Source: Aquisalimonas sp. 2447 (GTDB lineage Bacteria; Pseudomonadota; Gammaproteobacteria; Nitrococcales; Aquisalimonadaceae). Taken from it: a DNA stretch of 64,000 nucleotides. Position 1 is the stretch's first letter. Every line of letters begins with the position of its first letter. The DNA is taken from positions 2,262,501 to 2,326,500 of the forward strand of contig NZ_CP050695.1 in NCBI RefSeq assembly GCF_012044895.1. The letters are read 5' to 3'. The notes beneath the pieces are model-generated. The model saw only the letters and a program-made list of their open reading frames with translations. It ran no database searches and was not told where the DNA came from. Positions 54,065 to 62,822 of this stretch are shown here, piece by piece. The position numbers were made by a program, and so were the translations under genes.

Positions 54065-54110
54065 AACCCGCGGTTCGCGGGTTGCGGCAATACGGGCGCA
54101 ACCCTAGAAT
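54065..54110 (+). promoter_or_regulatory. Promoter with overlapping inverted repeats for LOV hybrid gene
   Basis: TTGCGG (54082-54087), 17 bp, TAGAAT (54105-54110). Dyad 1 AACCCGC-N5-GCGGGTT (54065-54083) touches the -35. Dyad 2 GGGTTGCG-N10-CGCAACCC (54079-54104) overlaps the -35 and fills the space to the -10. They share bases 54079-54083, so both cannot form or be bound fully at once. Start would be near 54117, 93 nt before the ATG. Confidence 0.5.
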
Positions 54111-54209
54111 CGACCAGCAAGGCCCGGCCTCGAGGCTGGCATCCAACCGCCGGTTTCCCCGTGCGCAGCAGCAGCAGCAGCGGCGGCACGTCCGCTCGAG
54201 GTATACGTC

Positions 54210-57200
54210 ATGTCGGACATCACCGGCGACCGCGACAGCACCGAGCCATCGCCCCCGGAGAAAGGAACGTCTCAACAAGGCGATAACGCCGTCATGACCG
54301 TCGCCGGGATCGGCGCCTCCGCCGGTGGTCTCGAAGCCCTGCGCACGCTGGTCGGCGCACTCCCCACGCGCACGAACATGGCCTACATCATCGCTCAGCA
54401 CCTCTCGCCCAAGCACGAGAGCATGCTGGTGCAACTGCTGAGCCGGGAGACGGCCCTGCCGGTGGAGCAGATCAGCGACGGCATGGCGATCCGCCCCAAC
54501 ACCATCGCCATCGCGCTCGCCAATGCCAACCTGGTGGTGGACGACGGTCTGCTGCGCCTGACCGAACCCGAAGATCGCCCCATCCCCAAGCCGTCGGTGG
54601 ATGCCTTCTTCCGCTCCCTGGCCGACGAGTTCGGGGACCACGCGGTTGCCGTGGTGCTCTCGGGCACCGGCAGCGACGGCAGCCACGGCATTCGCAGCAT
54701 CAAGGCCGCCGGCGGCTTTACGCTGGCACAGGCACCGGAGACGGCCAAGTACGATGGCATGCCGCGGGCCGCCATGGAAACGGGCTGCGTGGACCTGGTG
54801 ATGCCTCCGGACCGGATCACCGGTGAACTCCAGCGCATCGCCGAGATGAGCGGTCGCACGCTGCTGATCCAGCCGGAGGAGAAGGAGGCACCGGTTTACG
54901 ACCGCATCACCCGCCTGGTGCACCAGCAGACCGGGCTGGACCTGGCGGCCTACAAGGAGAAGACCATCCAGCGCCGGTTGCGACGGCGCATGGCAGCACG
55001 ACACCTGACCACCCTGGACGACTATCTGGCGTTGCTGGAGACGGAGCCCGCCGAGGTGCAGCAGTTCTGCCAGGACGTGCTCATTTCCGTGACATCGTTC
55101 TTCCGCGACCCGGACGCCTTTACCGCCCTGCAGGAACAGATCGGGGCCATGCTGCGCAAGCGCCGGCCCGGAGACGACATCCGCATCTGGGTGCCGGGGT
55201 GCGCCACCGGTGAAGAGGCCTACAGCCTGGCCATCCTCCTGAGCGAGATGCTCGGCCCCTCCGTCGGCGACTACCGCATCCAGATCTTTGCCACTGATCT
55301 GGACGACACCGCCCTGGGCGTTGCCCGCCGCGGCATCTACAACGTCACCTCGCTGGCCGAGCTGCGAGCGGAGACAGTGAATCGCTATTTCGAACCCGCA
55401 GGGGATCGGTACAAGGTCAACAAAGCGCTGCGGGAAATGCTGGTGTTCGCCCGCCAGAACCTGCTGCATGATCCGCCGTTCCTGCGCCTGGACATGATCA
55501 GCTGCCGCAATCTGCTGATCTACTTCAACAACGACGCGCAGCGGCGGCTGTTCGAGCTGTTCCACTACGCCATCAACCCCGGTGGGCTGCTGTTCCTGGG
55601 CAAGTCGGAGAACGTCACCCGGCATGAACATTTGTTCACGGCCCTGGACAGCCGCTGGAAGATCTTCCAGCACCGGGGCAACCGCACCCCCCGTGCGGCA
55701 CCGCCCTATCCCGCCGGGGCGATTGCACCGCTGGACGATCCACCGACCACAGCGGCGCCGCGCCCGCGGCTCAGCGCCTACGACCGCATGGTCCGCGCTA
55801 CCCTGGAACACTACGCGCCCCCGGGCCTGCTGGTGGATGACGAACTGGTGATCCAGCACATTCTCGGTGACACCTCGGGGTACCTGCGCATCCCCCACGG
55901 CGAACCGGACTTCAGCGTACGCAACCTGGTCCGGCACGAGCTCAGCATCGACCTCGCCGCCCTGGTGGCACGCGTGAAAAAACACGGCGAGTCCGTCAGC
56001 AGCCGACTCATCGAATTGTCGGATAGTAACGAGCGGGTGCGGGTGTCCATGCATCCGGTGACCGGCGAACTGGACCAGGATCTGCTCTACCTCATCAGTT
56101 TCGATCGCCAGTCTGCCGCCGAGCCCGTGCCGAGGCGCGACACCGACGCCGCCGATGGGACCGGTGCCCTGCACGCGGAGTCCGCCGAACAGCATATCGA
56201 AGACCTCGAGGACGAGCTGGCAACCACCCGGGAACACCTGCAGACGGTCATCGAGGAGCTGGAAACCACCAACGAGGAGCTGCAGTCCTCCAACGAGGAA
56301 CTCCAGTCAGCCAATGAAGAGCTGCAGTCCTCCAACGAACGGCTCGAGACCACCAATGAGGAACTGCAGTCCACCAACGAAGAGCTCGCTACCGTCAACG
56401 ACGAGCTCAGCAGCAAGACGGATGAGCTCAATGCCGCGTACACGGATCTTGCCAACGTCAAGGACAGCCTGACCGACCCCGTGGTCGTCGTGGATGAGAA
56501 CCTGCGCATCAAGTTCTACAACCCCGCCTGCGAGCGGATTTTCGCCAGCGGCGAGCCGCTTGAAGACTGCCCGATGCTGGACGTCGACCTCAGAGTCCAG
56601 GTGCCGCGGTTCCGGCAGCGCTTGATGCGGGTGGTCCAGAAAGGCGAACAGATCGAGGTCCAGCTGTCCCAGTCCATGCACACGACGGAGGAAGGCGGCG
56701 AACGCGGTGGCAGCGCGGTACAGCGCTTCTACCTCCTGCGCATGCAGCCCTACCTGGACCAGGATCGCGCCGTGCGCGGCGCCGTCATCACTTTTTTCGA
56801 CAACACCAGTATCAAACGCGCCGAACGGGATGCGCGCGAGAGCGAAAGCCGGCTCCACGCCATCGTCAACCGCTCACCGGTGATCACGACGGTCAAGGAC
56901 CGGCAGGGGCGTTACGTGATTGCCAACCACGCCTTCGAGTCGCTGCTCGGCCTGCAGCCCGGGGGCGCCATCGGCCGCACGGATGAGCAGCTGTTCCGGC
57001 AAGGCATTGCGCACCAGAACGCCGAACGGGAGCGCGCAGCCTGGCACAGTGACACCAGCAGCGAGCATGAGGAGACAGTCACGCTTGCCGGTGAATCCCG
57101 GACGTTCATCGTCGAGCGGTTCCCGTTGCTCGACGAGGACGGGCATGCGTACGGGCTGTGTACGAAGGCGCTGGACATCACCGCACGGCGCCGGGCGGAA

Positions 57201-59144
57201 GCAGAGATCCGCCTGCAGTCCAAGGCACTGGATGCCTCCATCAACGGCGTCCTGCTCGCCGATGCCCGACAGCCCGACATGCCCAGCGTCTACGTCAACC
57301 CGGCGTTCCAGCGCATCACCGGCTATCGGCCTGAAGAAGCAATGGGCGCCAACTGCCGCTTCCTGCAGGGGCCCGACACCGATGCGGAAGCCGTGGCCAG
57401 CATCCGTCACGCCTTGCGTAACGGCACCTCCGGCCGCGCGCTACTGCTGAACTATCGCGCCGACGGCACACCGTTCTGGAATGATCTCTCCGTCGCCCCG
57501 GTTCACGATGACCAGGGTGAGGTCACCCACTTCGTGGGCATTCAGCAGGACGTCACCCAGCGTGTTCGCGCAGAGCAAGCCGGGCAACAGAACGAGGAAC
57601 GCCTGAGGACCGCGCAGGATTACGCCGCCGTGGCCAGCTTCGAGTGGCATCCCGGTAACGCCTCTCTGGGCACACCCGAGCAGCTCAACACGGTCTTCGG
57701 CATTACGCCCCCGGACCGCGAGTTGACCATCATGCAGCTCCTGCGACGGGTGCATGGCCAGGACCGCCATGCGCTGCTGCGAGCCGCACGCGCCTGCCTG
57801 CGGGCACAGGAAGAAATGGATCTGGAGTTTCGCGTCAACGGCGACAACGGACAACAACACTGGTTGCAGATCCGCGCCGACGCCGAACGCGATTTCCGCG
57901 GCCGGCCCATTCGCCTGCTCGGTCTGGTCATGGACATCAGTCGGCGCAAGGATGTCGAACATGCCCTGCTGAGCGCCCGCGTCGAGGCGGAACAGGCCAA
58001 CCGCGCCAAGTCCGAATTCCTGTCGCACATGAGCCACGAGCTGCGTACGCCGCTGAACGCCATCCTGGGCTTCGGCCAGTTGCTGGAGAGCGACCCCGAT
58101 GCCCCTCTGAACGAGACGCAGAGCGAGAACGTCCAGCACATCCTGCGGGCGGGCTGGCATCTTCTGGACCTGATCAGCGAAGTGCTGGATCTGGCGCGGA
58201 TCGAATCCGGCAGGCTGAACGTGGAGTATCAACCCACCGACCTGCGCACCGTGGTGGAAGACAGTATTCGGACCGTGGCACCCATGGCCGATCAGCGCCG
58301 GATCACGCTGGAGCACGACGTCCAGTTCCACGGCGAATTCATGTCGGACACCACCCGGCTGACCCAGATCCTGCTCAATCTGCTGACCAACGCCGTGAAG
58401 TACAACCACGACGACGGCCATGTACGACTGGTGGCCTGGGACCAGGAACAACGGCTCCATATCGCGGTAAGCGACACCGGCATCGGCATCAGCCATGACA
58501 ACCGGGACGGGCTGTTCGAGTCCTTCAACCGCCTTGGCCAGGAGGGTGGCCGCATTCAGGGCACCGGCATCGGGCTCGTCCTGGTACAGCGGCTCCTGGC
58601 GCTGCTCGGCGGCGAGATCCAGGTGGCGAGCACGCCTGGCGAAGGCAGCACCTTCACCATCAGCCTGCCCTTCGTGTCGGCCGACCATGTGAGCGATCTG
58701 GTCGCCGAAACCGACAGCGCGGCGGGTACTGCCACCACCGCAGTGGAGACGGTAAACCGAACGCTCCGCATTCTCTATGTGGAGGACAATCCCAGCAACA
58801 TGGCCCTGGCCAGGGAGATTTTCCGGCGGGACCCGTCCATCGAACTGCTGGAGGCGACGGAGGCGGAGAGTGGCATTGCCAGGGCGACAAGCGAACAACC
58901 CGACCTGATTCTCATGGATCTGCACCTGCCCGGCATGCATGGCCAGCAGGCGCTGGATGCATTGCGCCGGGACGCCCGCACGGCGCGGATCCCCGTTGTG
59001 GCCGTCAGTGCCGATGTGGCCACCAGTGGCGAGGACATTCGCGCCGGCGGTTTTGCTCAGGTACTCACCAAACCGCTACGGCTGCCGGATCTGCGCCGGG
59101 CCCTGACACAATGCGTCCGCGGCGATGAACCGTTCGAGGCTTAA
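54210..59144 (+). CDS. CheB-CheR-PAS-LOV hybrid histidine kinase with receiver
   Basis: 1644 residues. CheB-type esterase about 28-215 (Ser37 in GIGASAGGLEAL; QHLSPKHES; GTGSDGSHGI). CheR about 225-490 (SVTSFFRDPDAF, PGCATGEEAYSLAIL). Heptad coiled coil about 665-745. Two PAS about 750-1000. LOV about 1010-1125 with Cys1049 (GANCRFLQG), Asn1081, Asn1091 and Gln1112. PAS about 1135-1255. HisKA with His1276 (MSHELRTPLNA). ATPase. Receiver with Asp1570 (LILMDLHLPGMHG). All key residues of the LOV photocycle and phosphotransfer are present. GAGG lies eight bases before the ATG. Confidence 0.93.
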   Translation: MSDITGDRDSTEPSPPEKGTSQQGDNAVMTVAGIGASAGGLEALRTLVGALPTRTNMAYIIAQHLSPKHESMLVQLLSRETALPVEQISDGMAIRPNTIAIALANANLVVDDGLLRLTEPEDRPIPKPSVDAFFRSLADEFGDHAVAVVLSGTGSDGSHGIRSIKAAGGFTLAQAPETAKYDGMPRAAMETGCVDLVMPPDRITGELQRIAEMSGRTLLIQPEEKEAPVYDRITRLVHQQTGLDLAAYKEKTIQRRLRRRMAARHLTTLDDYLALLETEPAEVQQFCQDVLISVTSFFRDPDAFTALQEQIGAMLRKRRPGDDIRIWVPGCATGEEAYSLAILLSEMLGPSVGDYRIQIFATDLDDTALGVARRGIYNVTSLAELRAETVNRYFEPAGDRYKVNKALREMLVFARQNLLHDPPFLRLDMISCRNLLIYFNNDAQRRLFELFHYAINPGGLLFLGKSENVTRHEHLFTALDSRWKIFQHRGNRTPRAAPPYPAGAIAPLDDPPTTAAPRPRLSAYDRMVRATLEHYAPPGLLVDDELVIQHILGDTSGYLRIPHGEPDFSVRNLVRHELSIDLAALVARVKKHGESVSSRLIELSDSNERVRVSMHPVTGELDQDLLYLISFDRQSAAEPVPRRDTDAADGTGALHAESAEQHIEDLEDELATTREHLQTVIEELETTNEELQSSNEELQSANEELQSSNERLETTNEELQSTNEELATVNDELSSKTDELNAAYTDLANVKDSLTDPVVVVDENLRIKFYNPACERIFASGEPLEDCPMLDVDLRVQVPRFRQRLMRVVQKGEQIEVQLSQSMHTTEEGGERGGSAVQRFYLLRMQPYLDQDRAVRGAVITFFDNTSIKRAERDARESESRLHAIVNRSPVITTVKDRQGRYVIANHAFESLLGLQPGGAIGRTDEQLFRQGIAHQNAERERAAWHSDTSSEHEETVTLAGESRTFIVERFPLLDEDGHAYGLCTKALDITARRRAEAEIRLQSKALDASINGVLLADARQPDMPSVYVNPAFQRITGYRPEEAMGANCRFLQGPDTDAEAVASIRHALRNGTSGRALLLNYRADGTPFWNDLSVAPVHDDQGEVTHFVGIQQDVTQRVRAEQAGQQNEERLRTAQDYAAVASFEWHPGNASLGTPEQLNTVFGITPPDRELTIMQLLRRVHGQDRHALLRAARACLRAQEEMDLEFRVNGDNGQQHWLQIRADAERDFRGRPIRLLGLVMDISRRKDVEHALLSARVEAEQANRAKSEFLSHMSHELRTPLNAILGFGQLLESDPDAPLNETQSENVQHILRAGWHLLDLISEVLDLARIESGRLNVEYQPTDLRTVVEDSIRTVAPMADQRRITLEHDVQFHGEFMSDTTRLTQILLNLLTNAVKYNHDDGHVRLVAWDQEQRLHIAVSDTGIGISHDNRDGLFESFNRLGQEGGRIQGTGIGLVLVQRLLALLGGEIQVASTPGEGSTFTISLPFVSADHVSDLVAETDSAAGTATTAVETVNRTLRILYVEDNPSNMALAREIFRRDPSIELLEATEAESGIARATSEQPDLILMDLHLPGMHGQQALDALRRDARTARIPVVAVSADVATSGEDIRAGGFAQVLTKPLRLPDLRRALTQCVRGDEPFEA

Positions 59145-59165
59145 CCTCGCGGCTGCCAACCGAAG

Positions 59166-62100
59166 TTAGTCGATGAAAGGCTCGGGCTTGTGGACACCGA
59201 AGCCCTGGGCATAGCGCACGCCGATGTCGCGGAGCCGGTCCATGACCTCCTCGTTCTCGACGAACTCGGCGATGGTCTCGATCCCCATGACCGTGCCGAT
59301 GCGCTGCATGGCCTCCACCATGGCCTGGTCGAAGGAGTCCAGCAGCAGTTCCCGCACGAAGCGGCCGTCGATCTTGATGTAGTCCACCGGTAGCGTCTTC
59401 AGATAGCCGAAGGACGACAACCCGGCACCGAAATCGTCCAGGGCGAAGGAACAGCCCAGGGCGCGAATGCGCTGGATGAACTCCACGGCAGTCTCCAGAC
59501 GGCGAATGGTGGCCGTCTCGGTGATCTCGAAACACAGCCACTCCGGCGGCACTCCGGTGTCCCGCACCCGCGCCTCGAGAAAATCCGCGAACCCCTTCTC
59601 GCCCACGGTGGTGCCCGACAGGTTGATGCTGTAGCGGGCCGGTTGTCGTTGTTCCAGGTGCATCTGACGAATGCCCTGCAGTGCGCGGCGCACCACCCAG
59701 CGATCCACCCGCGGCATTACCTGGTAGCGTTCCGCCGAGGGAATGAAACTCCCCGGCGCGACCAGTTCGCCATCCTCACCGAGCATGCGGACCAGCACCT
59801 CGTAGTGCGGCATCTCGTCAGCCCCGGGAAACAGCGGCACGATCTGCTGGCGATAGAGCACGAAGCGGTCTTCCTCCAGGGCCCGGTTGATGCGGGGCAC
59901 CTGCTGGATCAGCTCGGATTCCTGCAGCACATGGCCGTCCTCGTCGCGGTAGACCTGCACCCGGTCACGGCCATTGGACTTGGCCGAGTAACATGCGGTA
60001 TCCGCCGCACTGAGCAGATCCTCGGCGCCGACGCTGTCCGCGGTAACCGCCACCAGGCCGGCACTGGCACCGACAAAGAACGCCTGATCCTGCCACACGA
60101 ACACGTAGTTGCGCGCCGCCTCCACCAGCTTCTCGGCAACACCCACGGCGTCTTCCAGGCCGCAGTTCTGCAACAGGACACCGAACTCGTCGCCGCCCAG
60201 CCGGGCCACCATGTCACGCTCACGGACCTGTGCCGCCAGAACCCGGCCCAGGCGCGCCAGGAGTTCGTCGCCCGCACCGTGGCCACAGGTATCGTTGACG
60301 ATCTTGAACTGGTCCAGATCCAGGTACACCAGGGCGTGCTGCACGCCGCGGTCACGCGCATCGTCCAGCAGGCCGTTGAGACCCTCGTTGAAGCTGGCGC
60401 GGTTGGGCAGGCCGGTCAATGCGTCGTGATAGGCCAGGTACTTGATGCGCTGGTGACGCTCCCGGGACAGCGCCATCTGGCGCAGGCGTTGCCGCAGCAC
60501 CGGTAGAAAGATCGGTTTGGTAGTGAAATCCGTGGCACCGGCACGGATCGCCTCGCTGGCAGACGCTTCGTCATTCAACGCGGTAATGATGAGCACCGGC
60601 AGGTCGGCAAACTCATCACGCTGCTTGATGCGGCGACACGCCTCCAGGCCGTCCATGCCGGGCATGACACAGTCCATGAGGATCAGGTCGGGAACCTGGT
60701 GTTCCAGGTGCTGCAGGGCCCGCTCCCCGTCTTCCACGGCGAAGACCCGATACCCGTCCCGACGCAAGAACTCTGTCAGCATCAGGCGGGTATCCGCGGC
60801 GTCCTCCACCACCAGCACCGACAGCTCGGCCACCTCCGCTTCCACGCGCCGGTCCTCCCGGCGCTGTTCGTTCACCAACTCGCGCTGGTCGCGGGCATCC
60901 AGCGCGGACTCCGCCCATTCCGTAAATCCGGCGACCGCGTCTTCCAACAGCCGCAAAGTCGCACCAGCTTCGACCATCTGCTGCCGATCAATCTGGTCAT
61001 GCAGGGCGTTGGCGAGGCCCACACCTTCCAGGGCACTGAAATTGGAGAGCCCACCCTTGATGGTGTGCGCCAGGAAGCCGGCCTCGGTGGTGTCACCCTG
61101 CTCCAGGGCCGTCTGCAGATTGCGGACCCGTTCGGGGAAATCCCTTGAAAACGCTTCCAGCATGTCCCGGAACAACGGCACGTCGTAATCCAGCGCTCGC
61201 AGCGCCCGATCCAGTTCCGCCTGTTCGGCGGCGGCCGCATCTCCGGCCTGCTCACCGTCGCCGTCACCACCACGCCGGCCCACCTGTTCCCAAAGCACCC
61301 GCCGCAAGTGTTCATGACTCACCGGCTTGGTGACGATGGCATCCATGCCCACGGACAGGCTCTGCTCCCGGGCTTCTTCCATTCCTGCCGCGGTAACGGC
61401 AATGATCGGCAGCCCCGGCAACTCCTGATCCACCTCCCGTTGCCGCAGGCGGCGCGCCGCCTCGAAACCATCACACCCCGGCATGTACAGGTCCAGGAAG
61501 ACCACATCCGGCCGTTGCTCGGCCACGGCGGCCAGCACCTGCTCGCCATCCTCGGCCACGCGAACGCTGTGACCGTCACGCTCCAGTAGCCCGCGCAACA
61601 TCTTCCAGTTGACCGGATTGTCCTCGCCCACCAGCACCTGCAACGGCCGTGCGCCGTCGCGCGCAGCCCCGCCGTGGACATCGTGCAGCGAGATCGTGTG
61701 CTCCAGCCGCAGGGTAAACGTGAACTCGGGATCGACACTGAGCACGGCACCGCCCAGTCGCGCCTCGCGGGCCATCTCGACGAAGCTCATGGCGGCCAGC
61801 GCACCCCAGGCCGCATCGTCCCGGACCTCGGAAACACTGGCCTCGACATTGCCGGTCAACGAGGGGCTCACCGTCAGCAGCGGCGCCATTCCGCCTTCCT
61901 GGCCGCGTTCCAGCCCCAGGTCCACCCGCACCTCCGAAACCGGATGGAACCGGCACAGCAGCCCGAGGACACCGGCAAGCACATCGGTGAGCACCTGGAG
62001 CACGCCGTGGACATGCTCGGGAAACCGGGACTCACGGGTGACTTGCAGCCGCAACCAGGGCGCCGCACGCTCCGCGCGGCGACGCACCTGGGCCAGCAGA

Positions 62101-62705
62101 TCGTCCGGCGTGAACGGGTGCGCCTCACGCCACTGGGACTCGAACTCGAGGTGCTGATCCAGACACCCGGCAAAAATCCGGTCCGCCGGTGTGGCCGCCA
62201 CCTGGAGCCAGTACCGCCGGGCCGGAACCTGGTCATCGACGGCGCCGCCGCCATGGCGCTGCACCAGGGTCTCGATCCCCTGCTCCCGGCGCCGCTCTGT
62301 CACCATCGGCATGCCATCGCTGCGCTGCCCCTGGAGCGACGATACGTCCCGGAGAAACCCGGCGAAGCATTCCGGTTCACCGGGTGATCCACCCAGCGGC
62401 AGCACCGTCATTTCATTGATGAACGCCCGACCGTGACGATCATAGTTGCGCATCAGGCCACGCATGGCCCGTGCGTCGCGAATCGCCTCGCGCATCAGCC
62501 ATCGTGCCGGTTGATCGAACTCTTCGCCCTGGAGGACCCGGCAGTTACTGCCCAGGATGGCGTCTGCCGGCCAGCCACTGAGCCGTTCGAATTGCGGGTT
62601 CACGTAGACCACTGGCTGATCTGGCGCGCGCGCGTCGGCAACTGCCAGGGATTCGCCGGCAATAGCGGCCAGGTCATCGACGATTTCCTGAAGACCTTCT
62701 CGCAT
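59166..62705 (-). CDS. LOV-pseudokinase-REC-HPT-REC-GGDEF-EAL protein
   Basis: 1179 residues. LOV about 10-125: Cys55 (GSNCRVLQG), Asn87 and Asn97 at canonical spacing, but Leu118 stands where LOV has Gln (FAGFLRDVS). A degenerate kinase-ATPase-like region about 150-345. Receiver 1 (Asp405). HPT (His547 in LAHTIKGGLSNF). Receiver 2 (Asp678). GGDEF intact at 837-841. EAL (EVLVRM near 969; DDFGAGLSSFGYL). A phosphorelay input into c-di-GMP turnover, convergent with the LOV hybrid kinase gene (21-bp gap). The ribosome site before the ATG is poor. Confidence 0.92.
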   Translation of the reverse strand: MREGLQEIVDDLAAIAGESLAVADARAPDQPVVYVNPQFERLSGWPADAILGSNCRVLQGEEFDQPARWLMREAIRDARAMRGLMRNYDRHGRAFINEMTVLPLGGSPGEPECFAGFLRDVSSLQGQRSDGMPMVTERRREQGIETLVQRHGGGAVDDQVPARRYWLQVAATPADRIFAGCLDQHLEFESQWREAHPFTPDDLLAQVRRRAERAAPWLRLQVTRESRFPEHVHGVLQVLTDVLAGVLGLLCRFHPVSEVRVDLGLERGQEGGMAPLLTVSPSLTGNVEASVSEVRDDAAWGALAAMSFVEMAREARLGGAVLSVDPEFTFTLRLEHTISLHDVHGGAARDGARPLQVLVGEDNPVNWKMLRGLLERDGHSVRVAEDGEQVLAAVAEQRPDVVFLDLYMPGCDGFEAARRLRQREVDQELPGLPIIAVTAAGMEEAREQSLSVGMDAIVTKPVSHEHLRRVLWEQVGRRGGDGDGEQAGDAAAAEQAELDRALRALDYDVPLFRDMLEAFSRDFPERVRNLQTALEQGDTTEAGFLAHTIKGGLSNFSALEGVGLANALHDQIDRQQMVEAGATLRLLEDAVAGFTEWAESALDARDQRELVNEQRREDRRVEAEVAELSVLVVEDAADTRLMLTEFLRRDGYRVFAVEDGERALQHLEHQVPDLILMDCVMPGMDGLEACRRIKQRDEFADLPVLIITALNDEASASEAIRAGATDFTTKPIFLPVLRQRLRQMALSRERHQRIKYLAYHDALTGLPNRASFNEGLNGLLDDARDRGVQHALVYLDLDQFKIVNDTCGHGAGDELLARLGRVLAAQVRERDMVARLGGDEFGVLLQNCGLEDAVGVAEKLVEAARNYVFVWQDQAFFVGASAGLVAVTADSVGAEDLLSAADTACYSAKSNGRDRVQVYRDEDGHVLQESELIQQVPRINRALEEDRFVLYRQQIVPLFPGADEMPHYEVLVRMLGEDGELVAPGSFIPSAERYQVMPRVDRWVVRRALQGIRQMHLEQRQPARYSINLSGTTVGEKGFADFLEARVRDTGVPPEWLCFEITETATIRRLETAVEFIQRIRALGCSFALDDFGAGLSSFGYLKTLPVDYIKIDGRFVRELLLDSFDQAMVEAMQRIGTVMGIETIAEFVENEEVMDRLRDIGVRYAQGFGVHKPEPFID

Positions 62706-62822
62706 GCATTCAGCGCTGATGGCGTACTACCTCGGATGTTGGGGGCAATCCGTGCCGGGCACTGTCCTGATCTCAGTCGCCATACGTGGGCATGGCGGCT
62801 CGCAGGTCCGCATCGGGGACCA

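Larger units (their letters stand above)
53906..54209. other. Divergent control region between che operon and LOV hybrid gene
   Basis: 304 bp holding a sigma-28 promoter reading left, a sigma-70-like promoter with two dyads reading right, and a short GCA repeat run at about 54163-54180 in the leader of the hybrid gene. No small gene is supported. Confidence 0.6.

Noticed and set aside
54163-54182. GCA trinucleotide run that might be a phase-variable repeat
   Set aside because: Only about five units, outside any coding region and not placed between promoter elements.
54060-56237. A 725-codon minus-strand frame opposite the CheB-CheR part of the hybrid kinase
   Set aside because: Mirror of a conserved coding region, no domain, and it would overlap the divergent control region.
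56219-56440. Short direct repeats in DNA of the hybrid kinase gene
   Set aside because: They encode the heptad coiled coil (EELQSSNEELQ-type repeats) typical of CheB-CheR-PAS proteins, not a separate repeat element.
62706-62822. A sigma-54-like sequence (CGGCACGGATTGCC) before the LOV-GGDEF-EAL gene
   Set aside because: The GG to GC spacing is two bases too short for sigma-54.
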